A stretch of DNA of 64,000 nucleotides from Psychrobacter sp. Choline-02u-9 (GTDB lineage Bacteria; Pseudomonadota; Gammaproteobacteria; Pseudomonadales; Moraxellaceae). Location of the stretch: the NCBI RefSeq assembly GCF_002836505.1, contig NZ_PJBF01000059.1:186001-250000 (forward strand), in the 5' to 3' direction. A program made the translations under genes and the position numbers. How positions within the stretch are numbered: the stretch's first letter is position 1; each line of letters opens with the position of its first letter. The notes under the pieces were generated by a model. The model was not told the origin of the DNA. It was given only the letters and a program-made list of their open reading frames with translations, and ran no database searches. Positions 9,801-18,627 of this stretch are shown here, one piece after another.

Positions 9801-11857
9801 GCAAGCTGGTCAACTTAGCCAATAGCCCAAGCCAGCTAATTGTAACTGCTGAAGGCCTAGATGCTGCTGGTCAGAGTTTCGATAGCGTTAAAGCGTCTTT
9901 TAATGGGACAGAGAAATCTCATGTGGTCGATCTCAATGTGGCCAATAAGCAACTCGATGTCGGCGCTAGGCTAAAAGGTGGTTTTGATCGAGACAGGCTA
10001 AGCTGGTCAGGTGTCATTGGAAAAGGCCGCATTAAATCTAAATATGCGACTTTGAATCAATTGCAACCTGCACAGCTGATTGTGAATTTACCTTACAATC
10101 AGGGTGGTGAGAACCGTGATCTAAAAGTACAGCTTGCCGCTCACTGCTGGCAGGCCACGGATCAAACCGGTAAGCTGTGTCTACGAGAAAAACTAGTGGC
10201 ATCACCAGACCAAGGTGAAGTCAATGTAGCGTTGCAGAATTTAGATACGTCGTTATTCTCAGTGTTCTTGCCAGAAGATATTGACTGGAATGGTAAGATT
10301 AATGGTAAAGCAATCGTTGGATGGCAACGTGGTCGTCCGCCAACTATCAATACCACGCTATATTCAGACAACGGCAAGATTGGCCTTGTTCAAGATGGTG
10401 AGAGCACATCAATGACCTTGCCATACAAGCGTGTCTCTCTTATTGCTTTGTCTGTGCCTGAGGGCATCAAGCTGCGTACTGATATCAATACTGGACGCGG
10501 GGCGCGTGGCTATGCTGAAGTGATCGTCGATCCTTATAAAGACCCTAAACCAATCTCTGGTGCACTGGTGCTGAACGAGCTTGATCTTGCGATATTTAAG
10601 CCATTCTTCCCCGGTATGCGCGTCCTAAGAGGTAACGTCACAATGGCGGGTGGCCTAGGTGGTACCTTAACCAAACCGCAGTTCTATGGCGACGTAAAAC
10701 TCTCTGATGGCCGTATAGCCATGCTTGATTTGCCAGTAAATCTGTCCAAAGTAAATGTGGCAGCCAAAATACGCGGCACGCAAGCGACCATTGATGGCAC
10801 ATTCAATAGTGGTACAGGTGAAGGCGAATTGTCAGGGACAGTCAACTGGCAGCAAAAATTGCAAGCCAAGTTGAGTATCGTCGGTGAAGGCCTAGTCATT
10901 ACCCAGCCGCCATTACTGGTTGCTGAAATTGATCCTGATATTGATATTATCGTGCGTCCAGGCGACCGTTATGTTGATATAAAAGGGGCGATCAGTGTGC
11001 CGTCTGCGACCATTCGTCCGCCTGAAGCCAGCGAAGATATCATTACTCAGACTGAAGATGCAGTCGTACTAGATCGCCGTTTGATTGGTAATATCGATGA
11101 AGTACTGGCTATCTCAAAACCTTGGTCAATCAATGCTGATATCGGTGTTGATTTGGGCGATGATATAAACTTCCGTGGTTTTGGCGCCGTCATTCCGTTG
11201 GCAGGTGCGATTAATGTGACTCAGAATGGCACAGGTATCATGCGTGCCAGAGGTGTTGTGCAGGTCTCACGCCGTACCAATATCAATGCTTTTGGCCAAA
11301 GCCTAGAGTTGAATTATGGTCAAGTTCGTTTCAATGGTGACGTGATGAAACCGAGTCTGAGTATTGAAGCGGCAAAAACGATTAATGGCAAAACAGTCGG
11401 TCTGCGTGTCAAAGGGACGACTGAAAGCCCCAATATTATCGTCTTTAACAATGCAGGACTGACCCAGCAGCAAGCCATGAACGCGTTGGTGACAGGCCGC
11501 ATCGATAACAAGAGTGCGACGCAAATCAGTGAGCAAGGCTTTAAGTCGCAAGTGACCAATAATCTGGCTGCCGCTGGATTGAGCTTCGGTCTGAGTGGCA
11601 CTCGTAGCCTGACCAATCAAATCGGGCAAGCTTTCGGTTTGCAGAGCCTAACAGTCGATGCCTCAGGTAGTAGCGAGGACACCAATGTCAACGTCACAGG
11701 TTATGTAACGCCTGATTTATACATTCGCTATGGTGTGGGTGTTTTCAATGCGCAAAATAGCCTTTCTGTTCGTTATCAATTGACACGCCGCATCTATGTA
11801 GAAGCAAGCTCAGCAGCAGAAAATGCAGTAGATGTGGTCTATAGTTGGCAGTTCTAA
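6863..11857 (+). CDS. tamB: TamB, inner-membrane-anchored translocation and assembly module protein
   Basis: 1664 residues from ATG 6863; TTG 6854 is in frame upstream, and neither has a strong SD. It is an AsmA-like/VPS13-like bridge that spans the periplasm from the inner membrane to TamA. One membrane anchor is visible at about residues 27-50 (LSFLLKLLVLMLIVLAIMFA). The body is a very long series of beta-rich repeats with recurring G/N/D turns, typical of the hydrophobic-groove repeat proteins. The last ~320 residues match the conserved TamB (formerly DUF490) domain and end in VVYSWQF, an outer-membrane-like aromatic terminus. It pairs with upstream tamA, and a strong bidirectional terminator follows. 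E. coli TamB is about 1260 residues, so this one is longer. Confidence 0.92.
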   Translation: MLTENTPPNNAPDEDPAQRDARAVRRWYPLSFLLKLLVLMLIVLAIMFAIFFYAAGTDAGTKFILEKISVETGIDFKYGRGNLRDGIWVTDIDIEATEDLEILVDKAYVKIGWRAVFAKEVHLSDADIQTIEIINKKPPTGEPFDYKTLKLPVNLRFDQAKIKKITYKQVTKDPIIIQDITARDLTWVGSTVTVGRGDLQYADIVKVSALQGEIDLQGDYPLDLSAIAEVSALEKAYIDPLNISATGTLKRTVGKVRSRYNDSDVKGDFVVQGLDAGAPFDAKLQWDDILIPYADSQNIRLQSGTATASGVISEIRLRINTELTAKDIPSGHYQGRAVIANSQLRIDRLDADVPAGRLALQGILDWKDSFEATVRATGSNFNIRQAIPAEYADFKAYAPQTLNGRLSLRYQQQNPTGNTQIDADLRQRDGEHINANMIRGKTSAKSKQVAPWYIDANWKNLTRRNVPNIGNIDSPSGQADVIVRGSTLSVDANAVINELNAAPKGNYDLRIRKAGDVIDINRLNYNGIVGDLSGTGQIQLASKQRPLTWQIDASTKGLLPKKYRSDLPLERLTGSISARGRLLNITKNGVSGQRHVITLNNTDMQAQLDATQADRAIGITGAGDASVDIVGGELSVFDARFDGRIDTADVPQGRLSIDAAGTPKLISIRKLNYKGEAGAVDAKGVIDLRKNIGWNIDGRFDQFNLGYFLPNNPAIITGDLKTSGEWQNAPKNSKNTAGTLQRFAVNFNGILDAEQLPAGKLNIEASGDSQLIRINRFRHVGAAGSIDASGTVDVRQGVAWDINAVMDRFNIGYFLKDTPSLITGTIDTDGRWSDTQQIVNIKQVNLNGMLKGQQLSAKGSLSAKMRLPKDLASYFKQLQTQDAQAQYKQVNALIDSLNANNLVLRWGDNYVTANGNAKQLQTKINITSLDQLSSQLAGKVTGGATLSQPAGQALPTIYIDLVGERLALPGFILRQGRVRGKLVNLANSPSQLIVTAEGLDAAGQSFDSVKASFNGTEKSHVVDLNVANKQLDVGARLKGGFDRDRLSWSGVIGKGRIKSKYATLNQLQPAQLIVNLPYNQGGENRDLKVQLAAHCWQATDQTGKLCLREKLVASPDQGEVNVALQNLDTSLFSVFLPEDIDWNGKINGKAIVGWQRGRPPTINTTLYSDNGKIGLVQDGESTSMTLPYKRVSLIALSVPEGIKLRTDINTGRGARGYAEVIVDPYKDPKPISGALVLNELDLAIFKPFFPGMRVLRGNVTMAGGLGGTLTKPQFYGDVKLSDGRIAMLDLPVNLSKVNVAAKIRGTQATIDGTFNSGTGEGELSGTVNWQQKLQAKLSIVGEGLVITQPPLLVAEIDPDIDIIVRPGDRYVDIKGAISVPSATIRPPEASEDIITQTEDAVVLDRRLIGNIDEVLAISKPWSINADIGVDLGDDINFRGFGAVIPLAGAINVTQNGTGIMRARGVVQVSRRTNINAFGQSLELNYGQVRFNGDVMKPSLSIEAAKTINGKTVGLRVKGTTESPNIIVFNNAGLTQQQAMNALVTGRIDNKSATQISEQGFKSQVTNNLAAAGLSFGLSGTRSLTNQIGQAFGLQSLTVDASGSSEDTNVNVTGYVTPDLYIRYGVGVFNAQNSLSVRYQLTRRIYVEASSAAENAVDVVYSWQF

Positions 11858-11942
11858 ATTATTTATTTAGAGGACAACTGCTTTCTAGTTGATGTCAACT
11901 GGGAGAGCTTTTGAAATTATTTCTAAGTTGTATAACCTATAA

Positions 11943-11977
11943 AAAAACGCCTCATAATGAAGGCGTTTTTTTATAGA
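11943..11977. terminator. Bidirectional intrinsic terminator between tamB and hemP
   Basis: The stem is AAAAACGCCT (11943-11952) with AGGCGTTTTT (11961-11970), with an 8-base loop. T runs follow on both strands, which fits the two convergent genes. Confidence 0.85.
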
Positions 11978-12008
11978 AGGATTGAAAAAAGTGTCACTTA
12001 AATAGACG

Positions 12009-12173
12009 TTACTTGGTTAGAATCAAGCGATTGTTACGAGTTAGGCGTAGTCGATACTCTTCGCCTTCATGCTCGATACGTACCTCTTTAGTCAGTGCAA
12101 ATAGATGTTGTGATTGCAAAGTAGGTAAACGGTTTTCACGACAGTTTAAATAACGAGAGATGACCATGCTCAT
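12009..12173 (-). CDS. hemP: HemP, small hemin-uptake family protein
   Basis: This is a 54-residue ORF: MSMVISRYLNCRENRLPTLQ, then a C-terminal block containing LFALTKEVRIEHEGEEYRLR and ending TRNNRLILTK. That block is the HemP-family core (hydrophobic/EV-I-H-G-YRLR-T---LILTK). The ATG at 12173 follows AAAAGGA with 7 bases of spacing. HemP genes are usually Fur-controlled and lie with heme or iron uptake genes; in Burkholderia the protein affects expression of heme uptake. Here it stands alone, convergent to tamB, with a Fur-box-like palindrome 65 bases upstream. The molecular function is not settled. It would be missed by a 60-residue ORF cut-off. Confidence 0.85.
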   Translation of the reverse strand: MSMVISRYLNCRENRLPTLQSQHLFALTKEVRIEHEGEEYRLRLTRNNRLILTK

Positions 12174-12237
12174 AGTAAATTCCTTTTGAAAAAAAGTGGC
12201 TTATAAATTGGCTAACCATAGCGTAATTGTTTTTAAC

Positions 12238-12253
12238 GATAATAATTATCATT
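12238..12253 (-). promoter_or_regulatory. Fur-box-like operator upstream of hemP
   Basis: The sequence GATAATAATTATCATT closely matches the iron-repressor consensus (GATAAT triplets, GATAATGATAATCATTATC). Its position 65-80 bases before the hemP start is right for repression under iron sufficiency. The match is seen directly; binding is inferred. Confidence 0.7.
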
Positions 12254-12465
12254 TAGATTTGATAAATTTGCAAGGCAATTGATAAAATAAAATGCAGTTA
12301 TTATGTAAACTTATCTAAGTTTACTGTTATAAACTATCTCGATTAAGCATTTTATTTAAATAAATTAATGAGTTAAGTGCTAAATCCAAATAAATCATCT
12401 AGCCTATAAAAACTATTAAATTATCAAAAATAATCAAGGTAAATACCGAAATAAAGGATATAAGT

Positions 12466-13599
12466 ATGTTGAACGGGTCAAATCAACAATCAGAGACCAA
12501 GCCGGAAAGTAAGACGAAAACTAACAAACCTAACAAACCTAACATCGTAAATGTTGCAGTGGCTGTCATTCATTATAAAGATCAGTATTTACTTGGGTTT
12601 CGAGATGCTACTCAGCATCAGGGAAATCGTTACGAGTTTGTCGGCGGAAAGATAGAAGCGAATGAGTCAGCAGCGCAGGCGTTGATAAGAGAAGTGGCGG
12701 AAGAGACGGGTATCCTGCTTGATAATAATACTATCGTTAAGCTTGGGCGTTTGCATCATGATTATGGCGATAAGCAGGTCAGCTTACAGGTTTATAAGAT
12801 TGAGCTGACAGCAGAGCAGTACGAGCAGCATAGACACCGTGAACAGGGTTTAGAAGGGCAGGCATTAACTTGGGTAAGTAAATTACAGCTTTTGACAGGA
12901 GCGTATCATCTGCCCGCTGCTAACAAAACAATCCTTGAATGGTTGAAACTTCCATCGAATATAGCGATTACTTATCCTCTGGCACACTTCAACACACACA
13001 CTGATGCAGCGGCAGCATGGCTACAATATCATCAAGAAAATCTAGCATCAGAGTCGTGGGTATATATCCGCTTGAAGGACGCAAGATCTAAGCATCTTGC
13101 TGAACAACTGATAACGGCACGTCCAGATATTTTAGCGATTTTACCTAATGATAATGAGCAGCCTTTGAATGTTGAGGAATCACTAACCGCTAATGAGACA
13201 GAGATTGGCCAGCGAATAGTTGCCAAGCATCTGACACAAACGACACTGATGCAGTGTTTCGATGAGGTAGGCAGTTCTACAGCTCTCACGCAGTCGTTAT
13301 CTAAAGACCATCCGCTTATCGTCAGCTGCCATGACATTGCGAGCATAACGGCAGCCAATCAACTTGCCAGCATGCGCATACTACAGAAGCTACCACCAGT
13401 GATCGGTGCTTTTGTATCGCCTGTGCTCGCTACCCAAACGCATCCTGATGACGCACCGCTTGGCTGGGAAGCATGGTCAGCATTAGCAGAGTTAGCTGAT
13501 ATGCCTATCATTGGGTTAGGCGGTCTGGAGCCTGCTATGCTCAATCAAGCATTGCAGTATGGCGGTATCGGTGTGGCAGGTATCCGTCAGTTTATATAA
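12466..13599 (+). CDS. mutT: Nudix hydrolase (MutT-like) fused to a thiamine-phosphate-synthase-like domain
   Basis: 377 residues. The N-terminal Nudix domain (about 15-160) contains the box GGKIEANE...REVAEETG at about 59-82, with all key Glu and Arg residues present, suggesting 8-oxo-dGTP or related nucleotide cleavage. Residues about 175-377 resemble a ThiE/TenI-like TIM barrel (IVSCHDIASITAANQL, PIIGLGGLEPA). The same two-domain arrangement is known in Pseudomonas and Acinetobacter MutT proteins. The second domain is not expected to be the cell's thiamine synthase. ATG 12466 follows AAAGGA at 8 bases. It is a lone transcription unit. Confidence 0.88.
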   Translation: MLNGSNQQSETKPESKTKTNKPNKPNIVNVAVAVIHYKDQYLLGFRDATQHQGNRYEFVGGKIEANESAAQALIREVAEETGILLDNNTIVKLGRLHHDYGDKQVSLQVYKIELTAEQYEQHRHREQGLEGQALTWVSKLQLLTGAYHLPAANKTILEWLKLPSNIAITYPLAHFNTHTDAAAAWLQYHQENLASESWVYIRLKDARSKHLAEQLITARPDILAILPNDNEQPLNVEESLTANETEIGQRIVAKHLTQTTLMQCFDEVGSSTALTQSLSKDHPLIVSCHDIASITAANQLASMRILQKLPPVIGAFVSPVLATQTHPDDAPLGWEAWSALAELADMPIIGLGGLEPAMLNQALQYGGIGVAGIRQFI

Positions 13600-14048
13600 T
13601 CTGCATACTTCAAGAAAGCTACAGGCAATCTATGGTGTCATATAGCTGAATGTGACCCGCATTAGACTTCCGTATTAAGCTTAGTAAGTTCAAATAACTG
13701 ATTTTTAACTTAGTTATCCAGTAAGTAACTGTGTGGTTATGATGTGTTCAAACAACACTCAAACCTCATAGTTACTTACAAACCGTTGCGTTTTCCTACA
13801 TTGCACTACTGTTTTAATAGTCCAGTTGTCCTTAATATATATTGCATATCTACGATACGTTGATCTTATTTCTATAGACGAGTGACTGACCAAAAGTGAT
13901 GCTCAAAATACAATAATAAAAAAGCTTTTGTAGAGTCAAGTTTTGCACGAATAATTTATACCAAAGCAAATGGCTTTTAGAAAACGAGACCAAATAGATG
14001 CCGTACATAAAGCGTTTTTAACAATCACTATTTAAGAATGGTACTCCT
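13600..14048. other. Intergenic region with an extended imperfect hairpin (13722-13778)
   Basis: No ORF with a ribosome site is visible. TAAGTAACT (13722-13730) pairs with AGTTACTTA (13770-13778). Inside, GGTT (13735-13738) pairs with AACC (13762-13765), and GTGTT (13744-13748) pairs with AACAC (13754-13758) around a CAAAC loop. A second small inverted repeat, ATAACT/AGTTAT, lies at 13694-13717. There is no T tract, so it is not a standard terminator. The lipocalin promoter must lie between here and 14049. Confidence 0.45.
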
Positions 14049-15254
14049 ATGAAAACCAATAAGTTACCTGAGTCAGCATGGACTGATTCACAGGCAGCTG
14101 GTTCTCAACTTCAGCAGCCTAAGCAATCGCTCAATGACAATGAATATGGCGATGATACGCAACAGACAAACCAAGCTAGTAACGATGCTAGCTATAATCA
14201 CGACAGCTCGAATGGCGAATATTCGCACCATCTGGCAAAAGACACGTCTTCGCAAGACAGCTATTTTGGATACAAAAGCCCTAGGGCAAAAGAGTCAGCT
14301 ATGAGTGACAATGAGATAAGCAAAGATCTAAAAAATAGCAATGAGGACAATCATGACGTGGCTAGTGGCTACAAATCACCTGGCTATAAATCAGCGCGAA
14401 ATAAGCCGCCACAAAAGCTGAACGAAGATGAGCCATTAATGTCGGGACTGTTAGAGGATCAAGTAGATAATCTAAACAGTAGTTCTGAACAGACTATCGA
14501 CGCTGAGCAAATGAGCGATGCATCAGCAAATAATTCATCCTACAAAGAAATACCGGAGCGCATATTTATGAATGGACTTATCAAACACACAGGCATTGCC
14601 TTAGCAATTATTATACCGTTAGCAGCATTCTCAGCTTATGCGGCCACGCCGCCAGTGAACATGGCAACTAATGGAATGTCTGATGATGCGATGAATGAGA
14701 AGACCACGACCGATGTGCTATCGGTTAAGCCAAGTGATATTATTCATAAATCTGCAAGCACGCCAACTACTGTAGATAGCGTAGATCTGAACACCTATGC
14801 AGGTACTTGGTATGAAATCGGACGTTTGCCGATGTATTTCCAGCGTAAATGTGCTGGTGATGTGACTGCCAATTATGCTCAAAAAGATGACGGCTCAGGA
14901 ATCACTGTTACTAATAAATGTGTGAGCGAGGACGGTTCGGGTATCGTGGCAGAAGGTTTGGCTAAGCCAGTTGATGAGAGCGGCAGCAAACTAAAAGTGA
15001 CGTTTTTACCGAAGTGGATTCGCTGGATTCCAGTCGGCCGTGCTGATTACTGGGTGCTAGCACGTGATGCAGAGTATAAAACTGCGCTAGTAGGGACACC
15101 TGATAAAAAATACTTATGGCTACTAGCACGCTCGCCAAATATCAGTCAGGAAACGTATACCAAATATCGTCAAATTGCTCAGCAGCAAGGTTATGACTTA
15201 AAAGAATTTACATTGACGTCGCAGAGCAACCAAACGGTGAGTCTAGCACCATAA
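14049..15254 (+). CDS. Blc-like lipocalin with long polar N-terminal extension
   Basis: 401 residues from ATG 14049. Residues 1-173 are hydrophilic and low-complexity (Ser/Asn/Asp/Gln) with repeats of a GYKSP-type motif. At residue 174 an internal ATG (14568, GGAG 9 bases before) begins a normal-looking signal peptide: MNGLIKHTGIALAIIIPLAA, then FSAYAA. The C-terminal ~160 residues are a lipocalin: YAGTWYEIGRLP (GxW motif), YWVLARD and the final KYLWLLARSP block, as in bacterial Blc, which binds membrane lipids or lysophospholipids in the periplasm. No lipobox Cys is seen, unlike E. coli Blc. Translation may start at 14568; the frame is nevertheless open for 173 codons upstream, with weak ribosome-site support at 14049. 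Confidence 0.75.
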   Translation: MKTNKLPESAWTDSQAAGSQLQQPKQSLNDNEYGDDTQQTNQASNDASYNHDSSNGEYSHHLAKDTSSQDSYFGYKSPRAKESAMSDNEISKDLKNSNEDNHDVASGYKSPGYKSARNKPPQKLNEDEPLMSGLLEDQVDNLNSSSEQTIDAEQMSDASANNSSYKEIPERIFMNGLIKHTGIALAIIIPLAAFSAYAATPPVNMATNGMSDDAMNEKTTTDVLSVKPSDIIHKSASTPTTVDSVDLNTYAGTWYEIGRLPMYFQRKCAGDVTANYAQKDDGSGITVTNKCVSEDGSGIVAEGLAKPVDESGSKLKVTFLPKWIRWIPVGRADYWVLARDAEYKTALVGTPDKKYLWLLARSPNISQETYTKYRQIAQQQGYDLKEFTLTSQSNQTVSLAP

Positions 15255-15324
15255 GTGTTATAACTAAATTTACTGCTTTGGTTAATTAAGCCCTATAGCA
15301 ATTATTATTTCATTACGTCTCGAT

Positions 15325-15355
15325 AAGGCAGCTATATATGCTGCCTTTATTTTTA
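15325..15355 (+). terminator. Intrinsic terminator after the lipocalin gene
   Basis: AAGGCAGC (15325-15332) pairs with GCTGCCTT (15340-15347), with a 7-base TATATAT loop followed by TATTTTTATT. The rest of 15255-15610 is AT-rich and holds the gap promoter; nothing else is recognisable there. Confidence 0.75.
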
Positions 15356-15610
15356 TTACTAGCTGTATATGAGAATTATATATAAGAGCTATATACGAGA
15401 GTAAAACCTATTATGCACGCTAGCTAATCGGTTACTACTGGCAAAATGAGGCGTTTTAGGCTAAAATCTAGGCGATTCAAATACTCTAGCGTCAATAACC
15501 CATATTGATAGTGGTTGATTATCATATTAGAGTCGCCATTTAGAGCATACACAACCTATCTATTTTACACTTCTTCATATTTTATTGATCATACATTACT
15601 GACCATAAGG

Positions 15611-17053
15611 ATGTTTCTCGTGAGCAACGCTGATACCTTACGCCAATTACATCAAGACCACTTGAACAACTACAACAATCAAGAGCAACAAGCGATTGAG
15701 CTTATAAGGCTACTAAACAAGCTCTATAACAAGCAAGACGTACAAGTGACTTTGTTTGGCGAAACGCTAGACTCTACCTCAGTTGGTCAAATACTTGCTT
15801 TACATCAAAAAGTAGCGCTACGCGACCATAGCGCCAAAGCTATCGATATCGCTGATACTCTATCGATGGTAAAAGTTATCTCAGAAAACACTGATATCCA
15901 AGCCACTCGTATTGATGTTGGTCAATTGATTGCTAATGACACTGACTTACAAACCGCTCTACAGTCTATCAACAACGCTGGTGCTGTGAATGGCGCGACG
16001 GATGTTGTGCTGTATGGTTTTGGCCGTATTGGTCGTATCTTGACTCGTCTACTATTGTCACAAGCGTCAAGCGCGAAAGGTCTACAACTGAAAGCGATTG
16101 TTGTACGTCCAGCCGCTGCTGGTGACTTGGCTAAACGTATCTCATTGCTTGAGCGTGACTCAATCCATGGTAGATTCTTAGGTGGCATTAGCATTGATGA
16201 TGATAATAACGGCATGATCGTTAATGGTCGTTTTGTACAAGTTATCTATGCCAAAGACCCAAGCGAAATCGACTATACTGCTTATGGTATCGACAATGCT
16301 CTTGTTATCGATAACACAGGTATCTGGAAAGATGAAGCAGGCCTTGGCAAGCACTTACAGTCTACTGGCGTGAAAAAAGTGTTGCTAACAGCACCTGCTG
16401 GCGGCGATATCAAAAACGTCGTTTATGGCGTGAACAATGATACCGTTGGTGATGATACGATCGTTAGTGCTGCTAGCTGTACGACCAATGCGATTACGCC
16501 AACGCTGAATGTATTGAATGATGAGTACGGTATTGTAAATGGTCATGTAGAGACTATTCACTCATTTACCAATGATCAGAACTTGGTTGATAACTATCAT
16601 AAAGCTGACCGCCGTGGTCGTAGTGCTGTGATGAACATGGTTATCACTAGTACTGGTGCTGCAAAAGCCGTTGGTAAAGCATTGCCAGAACTAAACGGTA
16701 AGCTAACGGGTAACGCTATTCGTGTACCAACACCAAACGTCAGCCTAGCAATTTTGAACGTGAATCTGAAAACTGCTCCAGCAAGCGCTGATGCGTTAAA
16801 TGAGTTCTTGCGTAAAATGGCTAATAGCAGCACTTGGCAGTCGCAGATTGCTTATACAGATTCTACAGAAGCGGTATCAACGGATTTCGTTGGTACGACT
16901 CATGTTGGTATTATCGATGCTCAAGCCACTATTTTGACTGACAACCAAGCTATCGTATATGTTTGGTATGACAACGAAGTAGGTTATAGTACTCAGGTAT
17001 TGCGTTTGGCGACGCAAATGGCCGGAATCAGCTACGCTCAGATTCCAGCATAG
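15611..17053 (+). CDS. gap: Glyceraldehyde-3-phosphate dehydrogenase, long form
   Basis: 480 residues from ATG 15611; GTG 15620, 9 bases after AAGG, is an equally likely start. It oxidises glyceraldehyde-3-phosphate to 1,3-bisphosphoglycerate, or works in reverse in gluconeogenesis. The first ~130 residues are a helical extension absent from the 330-residue classical enzyme. The NAD-binding motif VVLYGFGRIGRILTR lies at about 130. The catalytic Cys is C290 in SAASCTTNAITP, and the C-terminal YDNEVGYS block is present. Similar long GAPDHs occur in Acinetobacter and Pseudomonas. The frame is open further upstream to TTG 15515, but that segment has no ribosome site and is not conserved-looking. 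It is a single-gene unit with its own terminator. Confidence 0.9.
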   Translation: MFLVSNADTLRQLHQDHLNNYNNQEQQAIELIRLLNKLYNKQDVQVTLFGETLDSTSVGQILALHQKVALRDHSAKAIDIADTLSMVKVISENTDIQATRIDVGQLIANDTDLQTALQSINNAGAVNGATDVVLYGFGRIGRILTRLLLSQASSAKGLQLKAIVVRPAAAGDLAKRISLLERDSIHGRFLGGISIDDDNNGMIVNGRFVQVIYAKDPSEIDYTAYGIDNALVIDNTGIWKDEAGLGKHLQSTGVKKVLLTAPAGGDIKNVVYGVNNDTVGDDTIVSAASCTTNAITPTLNVLNDEYGIVNGHVETIHSFTNDQNLVDNYHKADRRGRSAVMNMVITSTGAAKAVGKALPELNGKLTGNAIRVPTPNVSLAILNVNLKTAPASADALNEFLRKMANSSTWQSQIAYTDSTEAVSTDFVGTTHVGIIDAQATILTDNQAIVYVWYDNEVGYSTQVLRLATQMAGISYAQIPA

Positions 17054-17175
17054 ATTACTAAATACAGTAGAGCGATAACGTCATACCAAGTATAGTAGCG
17101 CTATCGTGTCATAGAAATGGCGCTGTAGCAGATACTACTTTGAATAGCTTGGTAGGATTTTAACTGTCATACTTA

Positions 17176-17208
17176 AACACCCGATAGTCCGATTGATTAT
17201 CGGGTGTT
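17176..17208 (+). terminator. Hairpin after gap
   Basis: AACACCCGATA (17176-17186) pairs perfectly with TATCGGGTGTT (17198-17208). The T-rich tail is weak (ATTGTC), so termination efficiency is uncertain. Confidence 0.6.
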
Positions 17209-17328
17209 ATTGTCATAATGGGCACTAAGTAAAAGTAGACTTTATACAGTGTTCATTTTGACGCAACAACATAGCAAAACCCCAAAATACAACCGTTGGT
17301 TGTAACCAGTTTATAGACTGGATTGTGA

Positions 17329-18549
<1,221 letters not shown>

Positions 18550-18627
18550 GCTAGTATGCTTGAGCAGTTATATTTGAATTGTGAATTTAATCCCTACAAT
18601 CAATTAATATGAAAAAAAGGAGTTTAT

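Noticed and set aside
12466-13599. Calling the Nudix fusion a thiamine synthesis enzyme
   Set aside because: The ThiE-like half occurs in known MutT-type fusions, and no thi genes are adjacent.
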